DNA from: Zoogloea oleivorans
GTDB taxonomy: Bacteria; Pseudomonadota; Gammaproteobacteria; Burkholderiales; Rhodocyclaceae
Length of the DNA: 60,916 nt
Assembly: GCA_030157785.1 (NCBI GenBank)
Contig: JAOAUC010000033.1
Location: forward strand, 1-60,916
Direction of reading: 5' to 3'
Below the pieces are notes generated by a model, which was not told the origin of the DNA, made no database searches, and worked only from the letters and a program-made list of their open reading frames with translations. Below, one piece after another: positions 1-7,978 of the stretch (within the stretch, counting starts at the first letter, position 1; each line of letters begins with the position of its first letter). The translations under genes and the position numbers were made by a program.

Positions 1-8
1 ACCCCTGC

Positions 9-40
9 AAGCCCCCAGACAATACGTCTGGGGGCTTTCT
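9..40 (+). terminator. Rho-independent terminator of a gene upstream of the window
   Basis: An 11-bp perfect stem (10-20 pairing with 26-36) with a 5-base loop is followed by TTTCT. It reads as a terminator on the plus strand, for a gene lying to the left of the window. The IS66 left end begins 16 bases after it. Confidence 0.8.
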
Positions 41-139
41 ACGTCTACGCCAAACGTAAGCCCCCGGCAAACCCACCTTCCCCCGACCGCTTAGCTCACT
101 AACCATAGTGTCCACTACGCATTAGAAGTGGACACTTAC

Positions 140-505
140 ATGACCATCACCCAGCCCCGCCGTACCCGTCGCACCCACTCCGAGGAGTTTAAGCAGTCCC
201 TGATCGAAGCGTGCGGCGTGCCCGACGCCTCGGTCGCGGGTGTTGCGCTGGCCAACGGGATCAACGCCAACCAACTGCGTCGCTGGATGCGTGAGCGAGG
301 CATCGAGCCGCCCGAGTTGTCCTGTCTGCCCTTACGCGTGGCGACCTCCGAGCCGATGGGCGGCTTTGTCCCGGTGCAGCTTCCCCCCAGCCTTGATGCC
401 CCCATCCGCCTGGAGCTGCGCAAGGGCGCCGCGGCGCTCACGGTAGACTGGCCCGCGTCCTCGGCGGCCGCCTGTGGCGCCTGGCTGCGCGAGTGGCTCG
501 GATGA
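140..505 (+). CDS. tnpA: IS66 family accessory protein TnpA (OrfA)
   Basis: About 121 residues. The N-terminal part (YHSEEFK-like segment followed by ALANGINANQLRRWMRE) is the helix-turn-helix of the IS66 OrfA family, which is required with TnpB for IS66 transposition. The ATG at 140 is chosen over an in-frame GTG at 128 because family proteins begin close to the HTH. Its stop overlaps the tnpB start (ATGA at 502-505), indicating translational coupling. The gene is intact, but the element it belongs to is broken. Confidence 0.85.
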   Translation: MTITQPRRTRRTHSEEFKQSLIEACGVPDASVAGVALANGINANQLRRWMRERGIEPPELSCLPLRVATSEPMGGFVPVQLPPSLDAPIRLELRKGAAALTVDWPASSAAACGAWLREWLG

Positions 506-831
506 TCCGGGTCGATGCCCTGTGGCTGTCGGTGGCGCCCCTCGACATGCGCGCCGGCACGGATACGCTCCTCGCCCAGGTGGTGCGAGTCTTCGGCGAG
601 GCGCGCCCGCATCAGGCCTACCTCTTCGCCAATCGGCGCGGCACCCGGATCAAGGTGCTGATCCACGACGGCCAGGGGATCTGGCTTGCCTGCCGGCGAC
701 TTCACCAGGGGCGCTTCCACTGGACGGAGGGAAACGGATCGCTGACACTCTCCCAGGCCCAGTTCGACGCGCTGGTGCTGGGGCTGCCCTGGCAGAAACT
801 GAGCGGCGACGGTGCGATCCGGATGATTTGA
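502..831 (+). CDS. tnpB: IS66 family accessory protein TnpB (IS66 Orf2)
   Basis: About 109 residues, typical for IS66 Orf2. It begins MIRVDALWLSVAPLDMRAG and contains the family segments GTDTLLAQVV, LFANRRGTRIKVLIHDGQG and RLHQGRFHW. The ATG at 502 overlaps the tnpA stop; an in-frame GTG at 493 is less likely. The protein is an accessory factor of unknown biochemical role needed by IS66 elements that carry three genes. It looks intact. Confidence 0.9.
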   Translation: MIRVDALWLSVAPLDMRAGTDTLLAQVVRVFGEARPHQAYLFANRRGTRIKVLIHDGQGIWLACRRLHQGRFHWTEGNGSLTLSQAQFDALVLGLPWQKLSGDGAIRMI

Positions 832-856
832 AGGTCCACCATCGGGGGATGTCCCG

Positions 857-1831
857 ATGGCAGTGGCGGTGTTCCAACGGCATGATTTGCCCATGGTTCT
901 CCCCGCCAACCTCCACGCACTCGACGCCGACGCCCTGCGTCAGCTGCTCATCGCCCAGGACCGGGAACTCACCTGGCGCCAGACCAAGATCGACCAGCTC
1001 ACCCACGAACTCTCGCTGCACAAACGCTGGCGCTTCGGGGTCAAGACCGAGCGCCTGCCGGCGGAGCAGGCCCAGCTGTTCGAGGAGACGGTCGAAGCCG
1101 ACCTGGCGGCGATGACCGAGGAGCTCGAACAGCTCTCCGGCAAACCGCCTGCCGCCAAGGGTCGGGCCAAACGCAAGCCGCTGCCGTTTGATCTGCCCCG
1201 CACCGAGATCCGCCACGAACCGGACAGCACCACCTGCGCCTGTGGCTGTGAGATGAAGCGCATCGGCGAGGACGTGGCGGAGAAGCTCGATTACACCCCT
1301 GGCACCTTCAGCGTCGAACGCCACATCCGCGGCAAGTGGGCGTGCGCCCACTGCGAGACGCTTACCCAGGCCCCGGTGCCGGCCCACGTGATCGACAAGG
1401 GCATCCCCACCACTGGGCTCCTGGCCCAGGTGCTGGTGGCCAAGTACCAGGATCATCTGCCGCTCTACCGCCAGGAAGGCATCTTCGGCCGGGCGGGGCT
1501 CGCGATTCCCCAATCCACGCTCGCCCAATGGGTCGGCCAGATGGGCGTGCAGCTTCAAGCCCTGGTCGATGCGCTGAAGGCAGAACTCCTCACCTTCCCG
1601 GTATTGCATGCCGACGAGACGCCGGTGGCCATGCTCGACCCGGGGGCCGGCAAGACGCACCGGGCCTACCTGTGGTCCTACGGCATCGGCGCCCACGATC
1701 CGATCAGGGCGGTCATCTACGACTTTGCCGAAAGCCGGGCCGGCAAACATGCCCAGGCCTTCCTCGGAGAGTGGCGCGGCACCCTCGTCTGCGACGATTA
1801 CTCGGGTAATGTTGCCGCCAAAGTTATGTGA
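857..1831 (+). pseudogene. tnpC: IS66 transposase TnpC, truncated in the DDE core
   Basis: 324 residues remain of a family length of about 510-530. The N-terminal coiled-coil segment (LTHELSLHKRWRFGVKTERL), the zinc-ribbon-like cysteines (CACGCEM, CAHCE) and the first catalytic Asp (LHADETPV) are present. The second catalytic region appears as VCDDYSG, and then the reading frame runs into unrelated sequence (NVAAKVM) and stops. The catalytic Glu and the C-terminus are lost. Translation may start at 857 or at the ATG at 893, which gives the usual family N-terminus MVLPANLHALD. Joining to the following recombinase element is the probable cause of truncation. Confidence 0.88.
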
Positions 1832-1891
1832 TCCCGGCCGTTCGGTCAGGCTGCTTCGCCGACATCGGCAAGCAATTGACACCACATAACT
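1822..1891. repeat. 9-bp inverted repeat at the end of the recombinase element
   Basis: AGTTATGTG (1822-1830) and its exact reverse complement CACATAACT (1883-1891) are separated by 52 bases. They lie just inside the junction with IS66 and just upstream of the first recombinase gene, the position expected for binding sites of tyrosine recombinases. The intervening sequence has a shorter palindrome (GCCGACATCGGC). No second copy is seen at the other end because that end is missing. Confidence 0.5.
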
Positions 1892-1934
1892 CGCGGCGTC
1901 TGCTGGTGGGCCTTCTTAATTTCGGAGGCCTGCC

Positions 1935-3156
1935 ATGTTCGAGAATCTCTTCCCCTCAAAGGCTGCCTGCACACGCCACCGGGTGGGTCCGCTGGCTGCA
2001 GAACGAGAGCGGTATCTGCAGCATTGTGCTGAGCAAGGCAGTACGCATGCGTCCCTGTGCGTGAGCGCGCGCTCCTTACTGTGGGTCGCTAAGCACATGC
2101 TGCCAACGGACCTTGATGGCGTGGACGCAGCGCGATTGCGCGAGATCGTCCGCGGAGAGCCATCGGGGACCGTTGCGCCGACGACGGCCGCGGCGCGCAT
2201 GCACAATGCGAGGCCGTGGCTGAGGTTCATCCGCTGCTGGCGCCAACAGTAGCCGTCGATTCCGTTCGAAGAGCGCTCGAACGCTTCGTGTCCTGGATGC
2301 GAGACGAGCGCGGGCTGACGCCCTGCACGGTCAGTCAGTGGCGCAGTCGAGTGGTGACCTTCTTGCGGTGGTGCGCCAGCACAGGTCGCGATCTGGCAAC
2401 GCTTCGTCCCGAGGACATGATGCCTATTTTGTTACCTTCGGCGCACAGCGATGGTCGCGAATCTCGGCCGGCCACGTGGCCACCCTGCTACGCGTGTTCC
2501 TGCGCCAGGCAGCGATGATCGGTGCGTGCAGCAACACGTTGGCCGATTCGATCCGCAGCCCCCGGCGTTACGCCCTGGAGTCACTACCGTATGCGTTGAG
2601 TTGGGACGACGTTCGGCGCCTGCTCGCGACCGCCAATTCGGACTCTGAGCGCGACATGCGTGACCGGGCCATCCTGACCCTCCTGGCCGTCTATGGCTTG
2701 CGCCGGGGAGAAGTGGCAGCCCTCCGACTGGACCAGATCGATTGGGCGGCGGGCCAACTTCGGATTTGGCGCCTGAAACGCCGTCAGCCACAAGTCTACC
2801 CTCTGGTCTACTCGGTGGCTGAGGCCCTGGCCATGTATATCGACATCGCGCGTCCGAAGGTGCCATACCCTGAGGTGTTCATCCGAATTCAAGCGCCGCG
2901 GATACCGATTTCAGCTTCTGGTCTTTACAACATCGTCAGCCGCCGTCTGCGCTCGCTCGACATCCAGGCCGCGCATCTCGGACCGCACGCCTTACGGCAT
3001 GCCGGTGCCGCCAAGTTGCTGACCGATGGCCTGAGCCTCAAAGAGATCGGTGATCACCTCGGACACCGCAGCACATCGGCGACGATGACCTATACCAAGA
3101 TCGACCTGGTGGCGTTGCGCGAAGTCGGCGACTTTGACTTGGGAGAGCTGCCATGA
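1935..3156 (+). pseudogene. RIT-type tyrosine recombinase A, two frameshifts
   Basis: Three segments in different frames together rebuild one recombinase of about 405 residues: 1935 to about 2245 (MFENLFPSKAACTRHRVGPL..., an N-terminal domain), about 2245 to 2420 (core-binding domain with RFVSWMRDERGLTPCTVSQW written as FVSWMRDERGLT) and about 2420 to 3156. The last segment is complete for catalysis: GLRRGEVAAL has the first Arg, HALRHAGA the HxxR box, LGHRS the second His region and TMTYTKI the Tyr nucleophile. Because the core-binding domain is split by frameshifts, the protein is probably not functional. A sequencing error is possible but two independent shifts make decay more likely. Confidence 0.75.
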
Positions 3157-3980
3157 TCGCCTCGGACGTCGTCGATGTTTACCTGGCTGCTCGGCGGGCA
3201 CAGGGGGTGCATTTGCGCAGCGGCGCCAGGGTGCTCCGTCAGTTCGCGCGTGAGACCGGGAATCCTGATCTGTCAGAAGTGACGCCCGAGTCGGTAGCCG
3301 CCTTCCTGCGCGGGCGTGGCACGCTCAGCGCAACCTGGAAGACGAAGCGCGCCGTACTGAGTGGCTTGTACCGCTTTGCCATCGCCCGCGGCTATGCGAC
3401 TGACTCGGTCCTGCCGGAGCAGGCACCGAAGCTACCGCCGCCGCAAACGCCCTACGTTTATACGTTCGACGAATTGCAGCGTCTCCTGGCCGCCACCAGC
3501 ACGCTGAGCAAGCCTCATAGCCGCCTTCAGGCAGCGACGTACAGAACGCTCCTGTTGATCCTTTACGGCGCCGGATTGCGCGTCAGCGAGGCGCTCAAGC
3601 TTCAACTCGGCGACGTCGACCTCGAACAACGAATCCTCACCGTGCGCAATACGAAGTTCTACAAGTCGAGGCTGGTGCCGATCGGGCCACGACTGACCTC
3701 GGTGCTTGTGAACTACATCGAACAGCGCGGCACGCTGGCGCTTCCGGAAGGCAGAGACTCGGCCTTGCTGTGCTCACGCACCGGCCATCGTTTGGCCTAC
3801 CAGTTCGTCATCACGCTGTTCCAGCGCGTCCGTTCAGCGGCGGACATCCGGTGTCCGGATGGCGAGCCCCGGCCGCCGCGCCTCCATGATCTACGGCACA
3901 CCGCCGCGGTTCATCGGGTACTTGCGTGGTACCGCGCCGGCAAGGACGTTCAACGGCTGTTGCTACCTCGGTCACGTTGA
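3153..3980 (+). pseudogene. RIT-type tyrosine recombinase B, 3'-truncated
   Basis: 275 residues that overlap the previous recombinase by ATGA. The N-terminal SAM-like core-binding domain (MIASDVVDVYLAARRAQGVH...) is intact, and the catalytic domain shows the first Arg (GAGLRVSEAL) and the LHDLRHTAAVHR box. After DVQRLL the expected continuation to YLGH and the catalytic Tyr is disrupted: about 12-15 bases appear lost, a YLGHVD-like string is in another frame, and the sequence then becomes the end of an insertion sequence. Without the Tyr nucleophile the protein cannot act. Family members are about 310-330 residues long. Confidence 0.78.
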
Positions 3981-4138
3981 CCTCTTTGGCCAGCACTCCG
4001 ATGGCTTCATTTCCGGGGGCCATCATCCGTTGCAGCACCGTCGCCTTCAGCTCTTTGGAATACCTCACTGCGTCCTCTTCTTCACCCCAGATTCAAGACC
4101 CGATTTTAGATCGGGATCAGAGGACATCTATCCTGACA
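3967..4138 (-). mobile_element. Insertion sequence end with N-terminal transposase remnant
   Basis: On the minus strand an ATG at 4068 starts MRYSKELKATVLQRMMAPGN followed by EAIGVLAKEVNVTE, the helix-turn-helix start of transposases of an IS3-like group; the homology then breaks off at about 3967 where the recombinase gene lies. Upstream, the minus-strand sequence from 4138 begins TGTCAGGATAGATGTCC, which looks like an IS terminal repeat, and contains a small palindrome (CCCGAT-5-ATCGGG, 4099-4115). About 170 bp of the element survive. The exact IS family is uncertain. Confidence 0.6.
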
Positions 4139-4151
4139 CCTGGGGCTTGTC

Positions 4152-4613
4152 TCATGGTTGAACGTAGAGCGTTTCCTTTAGTTCTTCCATTACAACATAG
4201 CTCCGGGATTCCGAGGCTGCCGGGAGCTTCAAGAGAATGTCGCCAAGCAATTTTCGATAATCCGTCATTTCGGCCAGACGGGCCTTGACCAGATAGTCGA
4301 AATCGCCCGATACCATGTGACACTCCATGATCTCGGGAACGTTATGCAGTTCCTGCTTTACCCTCTCAAAGACATCCTCCGACTTCGAGACCAGCCGGAT
4401 TTCGACGAACACCAGCATCTTCAGGCCCAGGGTGTGCGGGTTCACGTGGGCATGGTAGCCGGATATGATTCCTTCGCGCTCCAGGCGGCGTACACGCTCA
4501 GTACATGGTGTAGCTGACAGCCCGATCCGGTTTGCCAGGTCAGTCATGGTGATGCGGCCATCCAGCTGGAGGGTTTCAAGGATGTTCCTGTCGATATTGT
4601 CGAGATCGCGCAT
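4152..4613 (-). CDS. Lrp/AsnC family transcriptional regulator
   Basis: 153 residues, the normal length for the family. Residues 1-60 form the HTH (MRDLDNIDRNILETLQLDGR, then MTDLANRIGLSATPCTERVRRLEREGII), and the rest is the RAM/AsnC ligand-binding domain (VFERVKQELHNVPEIMECHMVSGDFDYLVKA). The family senses amino acids and forms octamers that wrap DNA. It is close to E. coli Lrp in pattern. It sits next to the mobile-element scar and downstream of the Spy-like gene on the same strand. A link to the amino-acid catabolic genes dadA and putA about 17-19 kb away is possible but only conjecture. Confidence 0.92.
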   Translation of the reverse strand: MRDLDNIDRNILETLQLDGRITMTDLANRIGLSATPCTERVRRLEREGIISGYHAHVNPHTLGLKMLVFVEIRLVSKSEDVFERVKQELHNVPEIMECHMVSGDFDYLVKARLAEMTDYRKLLGDILLKLPAASESRSYVVMEELKETLYVQP

Positions 4614-4755
4614 TTTCTTGTTGGTCCCGGTCTGCTGCTGATGTTCGTTGTGGTGTTCTGACGGGTGCTATGTGTGGATACCTGAAAATGCCGCCGGCCT
4701 TGGGCAACCGGGGCTTCAGGCCAAGCTGCGCGGTTCTGCATTGCTTGTCAGCTAG

Positions 4756-5298
4756 TCAGCCACGCTTGGCTGCCGGTCGCTCTTCGCCTGAGCAGTGTTG
4801 CATCGGGCGATGGGGCCCGCGGTTTTCAGTACCTGCCTTGAGTTCTTCGACTCTTTTGCGCTGCTCCGGGCTCAGAAGCACGTAGATCTTGTTTGCGCCG
4901 GCAGCACGTATTTCGGCTATTTCGGCCATGGCGCGGGCGCCGCTTTCCGTCAGAGCTTTTACTTTTGCTTCGTCGTACTTGTCGGAGAAGCTTAGTGCGC
5001 GGAGTTCGGTATGGGCTTTGCGGGCTTCCTTGGTCTTCTCCCGCAAAGCAGGAGCTTGGTCGTGCATGATCTTGAAAATCTGATCGCGCTGAGCCTCCGT
5101 AAGATTCAGACCGTATAGAAACGGGGGCATATGGGAGCTGCTCTCGTGGAGCATCTCGTCGTGTGCCATCGGGCCATGTATTCCAGGTCTTCTCTCACAG
5201 TGTTCGTTACCGCTCATGGCTTGGGCGGCCATTGGAATGGCGAAGGCGGTTGCGCTGGAAATAATTAGGAGAGGCAGGATGTTCTTGCGGATGTTCAT
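4756..5298 (-). CDS. Spy/CpxP-like periplasmic protein (LTXXQ family)
   Basis: 180 residues with a signal peptide (MNIRKNILPLLIISSATAFA...AQA, cleavage near residue 27) and two LTXXQ-type motifs: LNLTEAQRDQIFKIMHDQ and LLSPEQRKRVEELK. The predicted mature protein is helical and charged, like the cradle-shaped periplasmic chaperones Spy and CpxP. A good Shine-Dalgarno (GGAGAA) precedes the ATG. The gene is divergent from cpxRA with CpxR-type boxes in between, so it is a likely CpxR target and perhaps a feedback inhibitor of the kinase, as CpxP is in enterobacteria. The histidine-rich segments (HGPMAH, HESSSH) might bind metal. Confidence 0.85.
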   Translation of the reverse strand: MNIRKNILPLLIISSATAFAIPMAAQAMSGNEHCERRPGIHGPMAHDEMLHESSSHMPPFLYGLNLTEAQRDQIFKIMHDQAPALREKTKEARKAHTELRALSFSDKYDEAKVKALTESGARAMAEIAEIRAAGANKIYVLLSPEQRKRVEELKAGTENRGPHRPMQHCSGEERPAAKRG

Positions 5299-5658
5299 TT
5301 TGTTCTCCGTTCGTTGATCGTCGTGACCGTGATCAGGTCGGCTTGTTAGTGCGGCCTGAAGGGGCTTATCTTCGTTTTACTGTCGGTAAAGATCTGTTAT
5401 TTGCATGTAAACGCAGGTAAGGCAGAGGTTTCAGATTTTGTGTTCGGTTTTCTCTTCAGGTCTCGCTGGGGAAAGTCGTTGCAGTGAGGCGCGCTGGGAG
5501 CGCTTTGAGTTAAGTGGAATCTTCGTTGATGCGGTCGTTAAGCCCTGTTTGCATCATGTAAAGGGGCGTAAAGACGAGTAAAAGCCCTGTGCCTGGAGTT
5601 CCGGGCCCGAAGGGCGCCCGTATCATCGGAGGTGGGATCCCATGAAGGCAGGTGCGGA
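5299..5658. promoter_or_regulatory. Divergent control region between the Spy-like gene and cpxRA
   Basis: This 360-base gap holds no gene. It contains two clusters of the CpxR-type pentamer GTAAA. The spy-side cluster has TTTAC at 5376-5380, GTAAA at 5386-5390, GTAAA at 5407-5411 and GTAAG at 5417-5421, the last two separated by exactly 5 bases. The cpxR-side cluster is listed separately. The CpxR consensus in E. coli is GTAAA-N5-GTAAA. The region is visibly more AT-rich than the rest of the window. Confidence 0.75.
5558..5582 (+). promoter_or_regulatory. Triple CpxR-type box upstream of cpxR
   Basis: GTAAA occurs three times with exactly 5-base spacers: 5558-5562, 5568-5572 and 5578-5582. 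The 10-bp phasing places all three on the same helix face. The array ends 76 bases before the cpxR start codon, fitting autoregulation by CpxR. Confidence 0.78.
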
Positions 5659-6348
5659 ATGAGCAAGGTTTTACTGGTGGACGACGACATTGAGCTGTCG
5701 TCCATGCTGCGCGAATACATTGAGCAGGAAGGTTTTGAGGCCGATGCGGTGAGCGACGGCGAGGCCGGCGTGGCTGCAGCCCTGTCGGGGGGCTATGCGA
5801 TCGTTGTGCTCGATGTGATGATGCCTCGCGTCGGCGGTATTGAAGCCTTGCGGCGCATTCGCACCCAAAGCCGGATTCCGGTGTTGATGCTGACGGCGAA
5901 AGGCGACGATGTGGACCGGATCATCGGGCTTGAGCTCGGTGCCGACGATTACGTTCCCAAGCCCTGCACGCCGCGGGAGCTGGTGGCGCGACTGCGCGCG
6001 ATACTCCGCCGGACGCAGGACGTGACGCCTGTGGAGACTGCGGGTGGCCCGTTGCTTGTCGGCGCCCTGCTCATGTGGCCGCAGATGCGGCGTGCTCAAT
6101 GGCACGGTTATCCCCTGGAGTTGACCAGCACGGAATACAACCTTTTGGAGGTGCTGGCTCGCAACGCCGGTCGGGTGGTGAGCAAGGTTGAGCTGTCCGA
6201 GCAGGGGTTGGGTCGCCCTCTGGCTCGCTTCGACAGGAGCATCGACGTGCACCTGTCGAGTATCCGTCACAAGCTGGGTTCGCGGCCTGATGGCCGGTCC
6301 TGGATCGAGACTGTCCGGGGGCTGGGCTACCAGATGATCCGCGAATGA
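5659..6348 (+). CDS. cpxR: OmpR-family response regulator CpxR
   Basis: 229 residues. The receiver domain has the acidic pair DDD at 8-10, phospho-acceptor Asp 52 (VVLDVMMP) and the conserved Lys in VPKPCTPREL; the C-terminal winged helix matches OmpR/PhoB (LTSTEYNLLEVLARNAGRVVS written as TEYNLLEVLARNAGRVVS, then RSIDVHLSSIRHKLG). The ATG at 5659 gives the canonical MSKVLLVDDD start; an in-frame GTG at 5632 is unlikely. The stop overlaps the kinase start (ATGA, 6345-6348). Identity as CpxR rests on family resemblance, the divergent Spy-like gene and the CpxR boxes upstream. Confidence 0.88.
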   Translation: MSKVLLVDDDIELSSMLREYIEQEGFEADAVSDGEAGVAAALSGGYAIVVLDVMMPRVGGIEALRRIRTQSRIPVLMLTAKGDDVDRIIGLELGADDYVPKPCTPRELVARLRAILRRTQDVTPVETAGGPLLVGALLMWPQMRRAQWHGYPLELTSTEYNLLEVLARNAGRVVSKVELSEQGLGRPLARFDRSIDVHLSSIRHKLGSRPDGRSWIETVRGLGYQMIRE

Positions 6349-7754
6349 GGCTCGGGCGCTTGTTCTGGAAGTTCTTCTTTGCCTTCTGGCTGACCTTGTT
6401 GCTGGCTGGTGCAGGGGTGGGAGCGGCCGTGTGGCTGCATCATCAAAGCGAAATCGAGCGGCTGAGCCTGGCACGCGATCCGGCCCTCGCTGGTGGGCCG
6501 AGGATTGCCACACTCGTCTCGGCGGCTTCCTCCGTTCTGAGCCACGGCGGCGTTCAGGCCTTGCGCGGGCTTCTTGCCGAGTGGTCACAAGAGCGGGCGC
6601 CCGAGCTTTTTGTTGTGGATACATCCGGGAAGGACTTGCTGGGGCGTCCGGTGACGGCGGAAGTCGTAACCGCTGCCCGTCGGCGGGCCGATTCGGATGA
6701 TCCGCGGGGGCCTGTGCGGCTGATTGCCAGCCCGGACGGTGTGCTTTACCTTCTTTTTATTCCCTCCGACGGGCGTGAGCCTCGTCGCATCGGGCCTCCG
6801 CAGGATTTTCGACCGCCTTTCGATCGAAGTGGGCCGCCTGAGCCGGATCCGCTGTTGCCGGTTGTTACTGGGCTGGTCGCCAGTCTCGCCTTTAGCGCGT
6901 TGCTCGCATGGCACCTTTCCAAGCCGATCCGCCATCTGCGCTGGGCGCTGGGTGCGGTGGCCGATGGCAAGCTGGATACGCGTGTCCGGCAGTTGATGGG
7001 CTCCAGGCGGGATGAGATCAGCGATCTGGGGCAGGATTTTGATCGGATGGCTCAGCAGCTTCAGTCTCTGGTCGGGGCCCAGCGACGATTGCTCCACGAT
7101 GTTTCCCATGAGCTTCGTTCCCCGTTGGCGCGTCTGCAGGCGGCAATTGGCCTGGCCCGGCAGGATCCGGCCAAGCTGGAGGCAACGTTGGACCGCATAG
7201 AGCGGGAGGCCGTGCGTCTCGATGAACTGGTTGGACAATTGTTGACCATTGCCCGCCTCGACGCCGGTGTGCGAGATGCCAGGGAAGAACGTATCGAGCT
7301 GGTGGATCTGGCCGCCGCGATTGCCGATGACGCCCGCTTTGAAGCCCAGGTCCGGGGCCGCGAGTTGAGTTTCGACGGATCGGGTGATGCGGAGGTCGAG
7401 GTGAGGGGCGAGCTTGTTCAGCGCGCCTTCGAAAACGTCATTCGCAATGGGGTGAAGTACACCGGTGAGGGTACGACGGTTGAGGTGAGGGCTGGAGCGG
7501 AGGGCGGTAACTTCGTGCTGCGCGTGGCCGATCGCGGTCCTGGCGTCCCGCAGGCAGATCTCGAAGCGATTTTCGAGCCGTTTTACCGGGGCTTGAATGG
7601 TCAGGCAGCGAGTGGTTTCGGGCTGGGTCTGGCTATTGCGAAGCGCGCGGTGGCGGCCCATGGTGGTCGCATCGTGGCGTCCAATCGGGTGGGTGGCGGG
7701 CTGGTGGTGGAGGTCAGTTTGCCCCTTGCTGCAGGTTCGCTCAGAAAGGGATAG
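6345..7754 (+). CDS. cpxA: Envelope-stress sensor histidine kinase CpxA
   Basis: 469 residues. The first membrane segment is at about 8-29 and the second at about 170-190, enclosing a periplasmic sensor of some 140 residues. HAMP follows (SKPIRHLRWALGAVADGKLD), then HisKA with the phospho-acceptor His 255 (LLHDVSHELRSPLARLQAAI) and a complete HATPase domain (N box FENVIRNGVKYT, DRGPGVP, GFGLGLAIAKRAV). It overlaps cpxR by four bases and is the likely cognate kinase and phosphatase. No gene follows in the operon; the next feature is the 4.5S RNA promoter. Confidence 0.9.
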   Translation: MRLGRLFWKFFFAFWLTLLLAGAGVGAAVWLHHQSEIERLSLARDPALAGGPRIATLVSAASSVLSHGGVQALRGLLAEWSQERAPELFVVDTSGKDLLGRPVTAEVVTAARRRADSDDPRGPVRLIASPDGVLYLLFIPSDGREPRRIGPPQDFRPPFDRSGPPEPDPLLPVVTGLVASLAFSALLAWHLSKPIRHLRWALGAVADGKLDTRVRQLMGSRRDEISDLGQDFDRMAQQLQSLVGAQRRLLHDVSHELRSPLARLQAAIGLARQDPAKLEATLDRIEREAVRLDELVGQLLTIARLDAGVRDAREERIELVDLAAAIADDARFEAQVRGRELSFDGSGDAEVEVRGELVQRAFENVIRNGVKYTGEGTTVEVRAGAEGGNFVLRVADRGPGVPQADLEAIFEPFYRGLNGQAASGFGLGLAIAKRAVAAHGGRIVASNRVGGGLVVEVSLPLAAGSLRKG

Positions 7755-7772
7755 GCGGCCGCTCTGCCAAGC

Positions 7773-7781
7773 TGTTAGAAT
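7773..7781 (+). promoter_or_regulatory. Extended -10 promoter of the 4.5S RNA gene
   Basis: TGTTAGAAT fits the extended -10 consensus TGNTATAAT. It ends 7 bases before the predicted RNA 5' end at 7789. No convincing -35 element is seen at the usual distance. Confidence 0.65.
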
Positions 7782-7788
7782 GCGCGCC

Positions 7789-7890
<102 letters not shown>

Positions 7891-7898
7891 TGAATTCC

Positions 7899-7930
7899 AA
7901 AGGGCGCCTTAATCGGCGCCCTTTCTCTTT
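7899..7930 (+). terminator. Rho-independent terminator of the 4.5S RNA gene
   Basis: A 10-bp stem AAAGGGCGCC (7899-7908) pairs with GGCGCCCTTT (7915-7924) around a 6-base loop and is followed by CTCTTT. It separates ffs transcription from dnaX. Confidence 0.85.
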
Positions 7931-7963
7931 CTAGCGCATGCTCGTCGGCCCGGTGCGTGGGCC

Positions 7964-7972
7964 TGATAGAAT
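7964..7972 (+). promoter_or_regulatory. Extended -10 promoter immediately upstream of dnaX
   Basis: TGATAGAAT is followed by only 6 bases before the dnaX ATG at 7979. The geometry equals that at ffs, so transcription should begin at or next to the start codon. No Shine-Dalgarno is present in the few bases before the ATG. No -35 element is obvious. Confidence 0.55.
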
Positions 7973-7978
7973 TCCGCC

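Larger units (their letters stand above)
56..1811 (+). mobile_element. IS66-family insertion sequence, 3'-truncated
   Basis: The left end starts with GTAAG at 56, the terminal signature of IS66 elements, followed by the family's three genes in order (tnpA, tnpB, tnpC) with an ATGA overlap between the first two. The element stops inside tnpC at about 1811, where homology to the transposase core ends and another mobile element begins. The right inverted repeat is missing, so the element cannot move by itself and the 8-bp target duplication expected of IS66 cannot be checked. The exact junction is estimated to within about 10 bases. Confidence 0.85.
1812..3966 (+). mobile_element. RIT-like (recombinase-in-tandem) element remnant
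   Basis: Two tyrosine recombinase genes in tandem with a 4-base overlap (ATGA at 3153) match the start of a RIT element, which normally carries three such genes. The left segment (1812-1934) contains a 9-bp inverted repeat, AGTTATGTG at 1822-1830 and CACATAACT at 1883-1891, which could be a recombinase binding or end site. The first gene is frameshifted, the second lacks its 3' end and the third is absent, so the element is dead. Assignment to RIT is inference from gene arrangement. Confidence 0.65.

Noticed and set aside
3859..4161. Plus-strand open frame containing YLGHVD after the second recombinase
   Set aside because: The string resembles a recombinase motif, but the following residues do not continue the family and the same bases encode the transposase N-terminus on the minus strand; it was treated as junction sequence.
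4152..4613. Lrp-type gene as part of the mobile element
   Set aside because: The IS end closes at 4138 and the regulator is intact with normal length; nothing ties it to transposition, so it was kept as a chromosomal gene.
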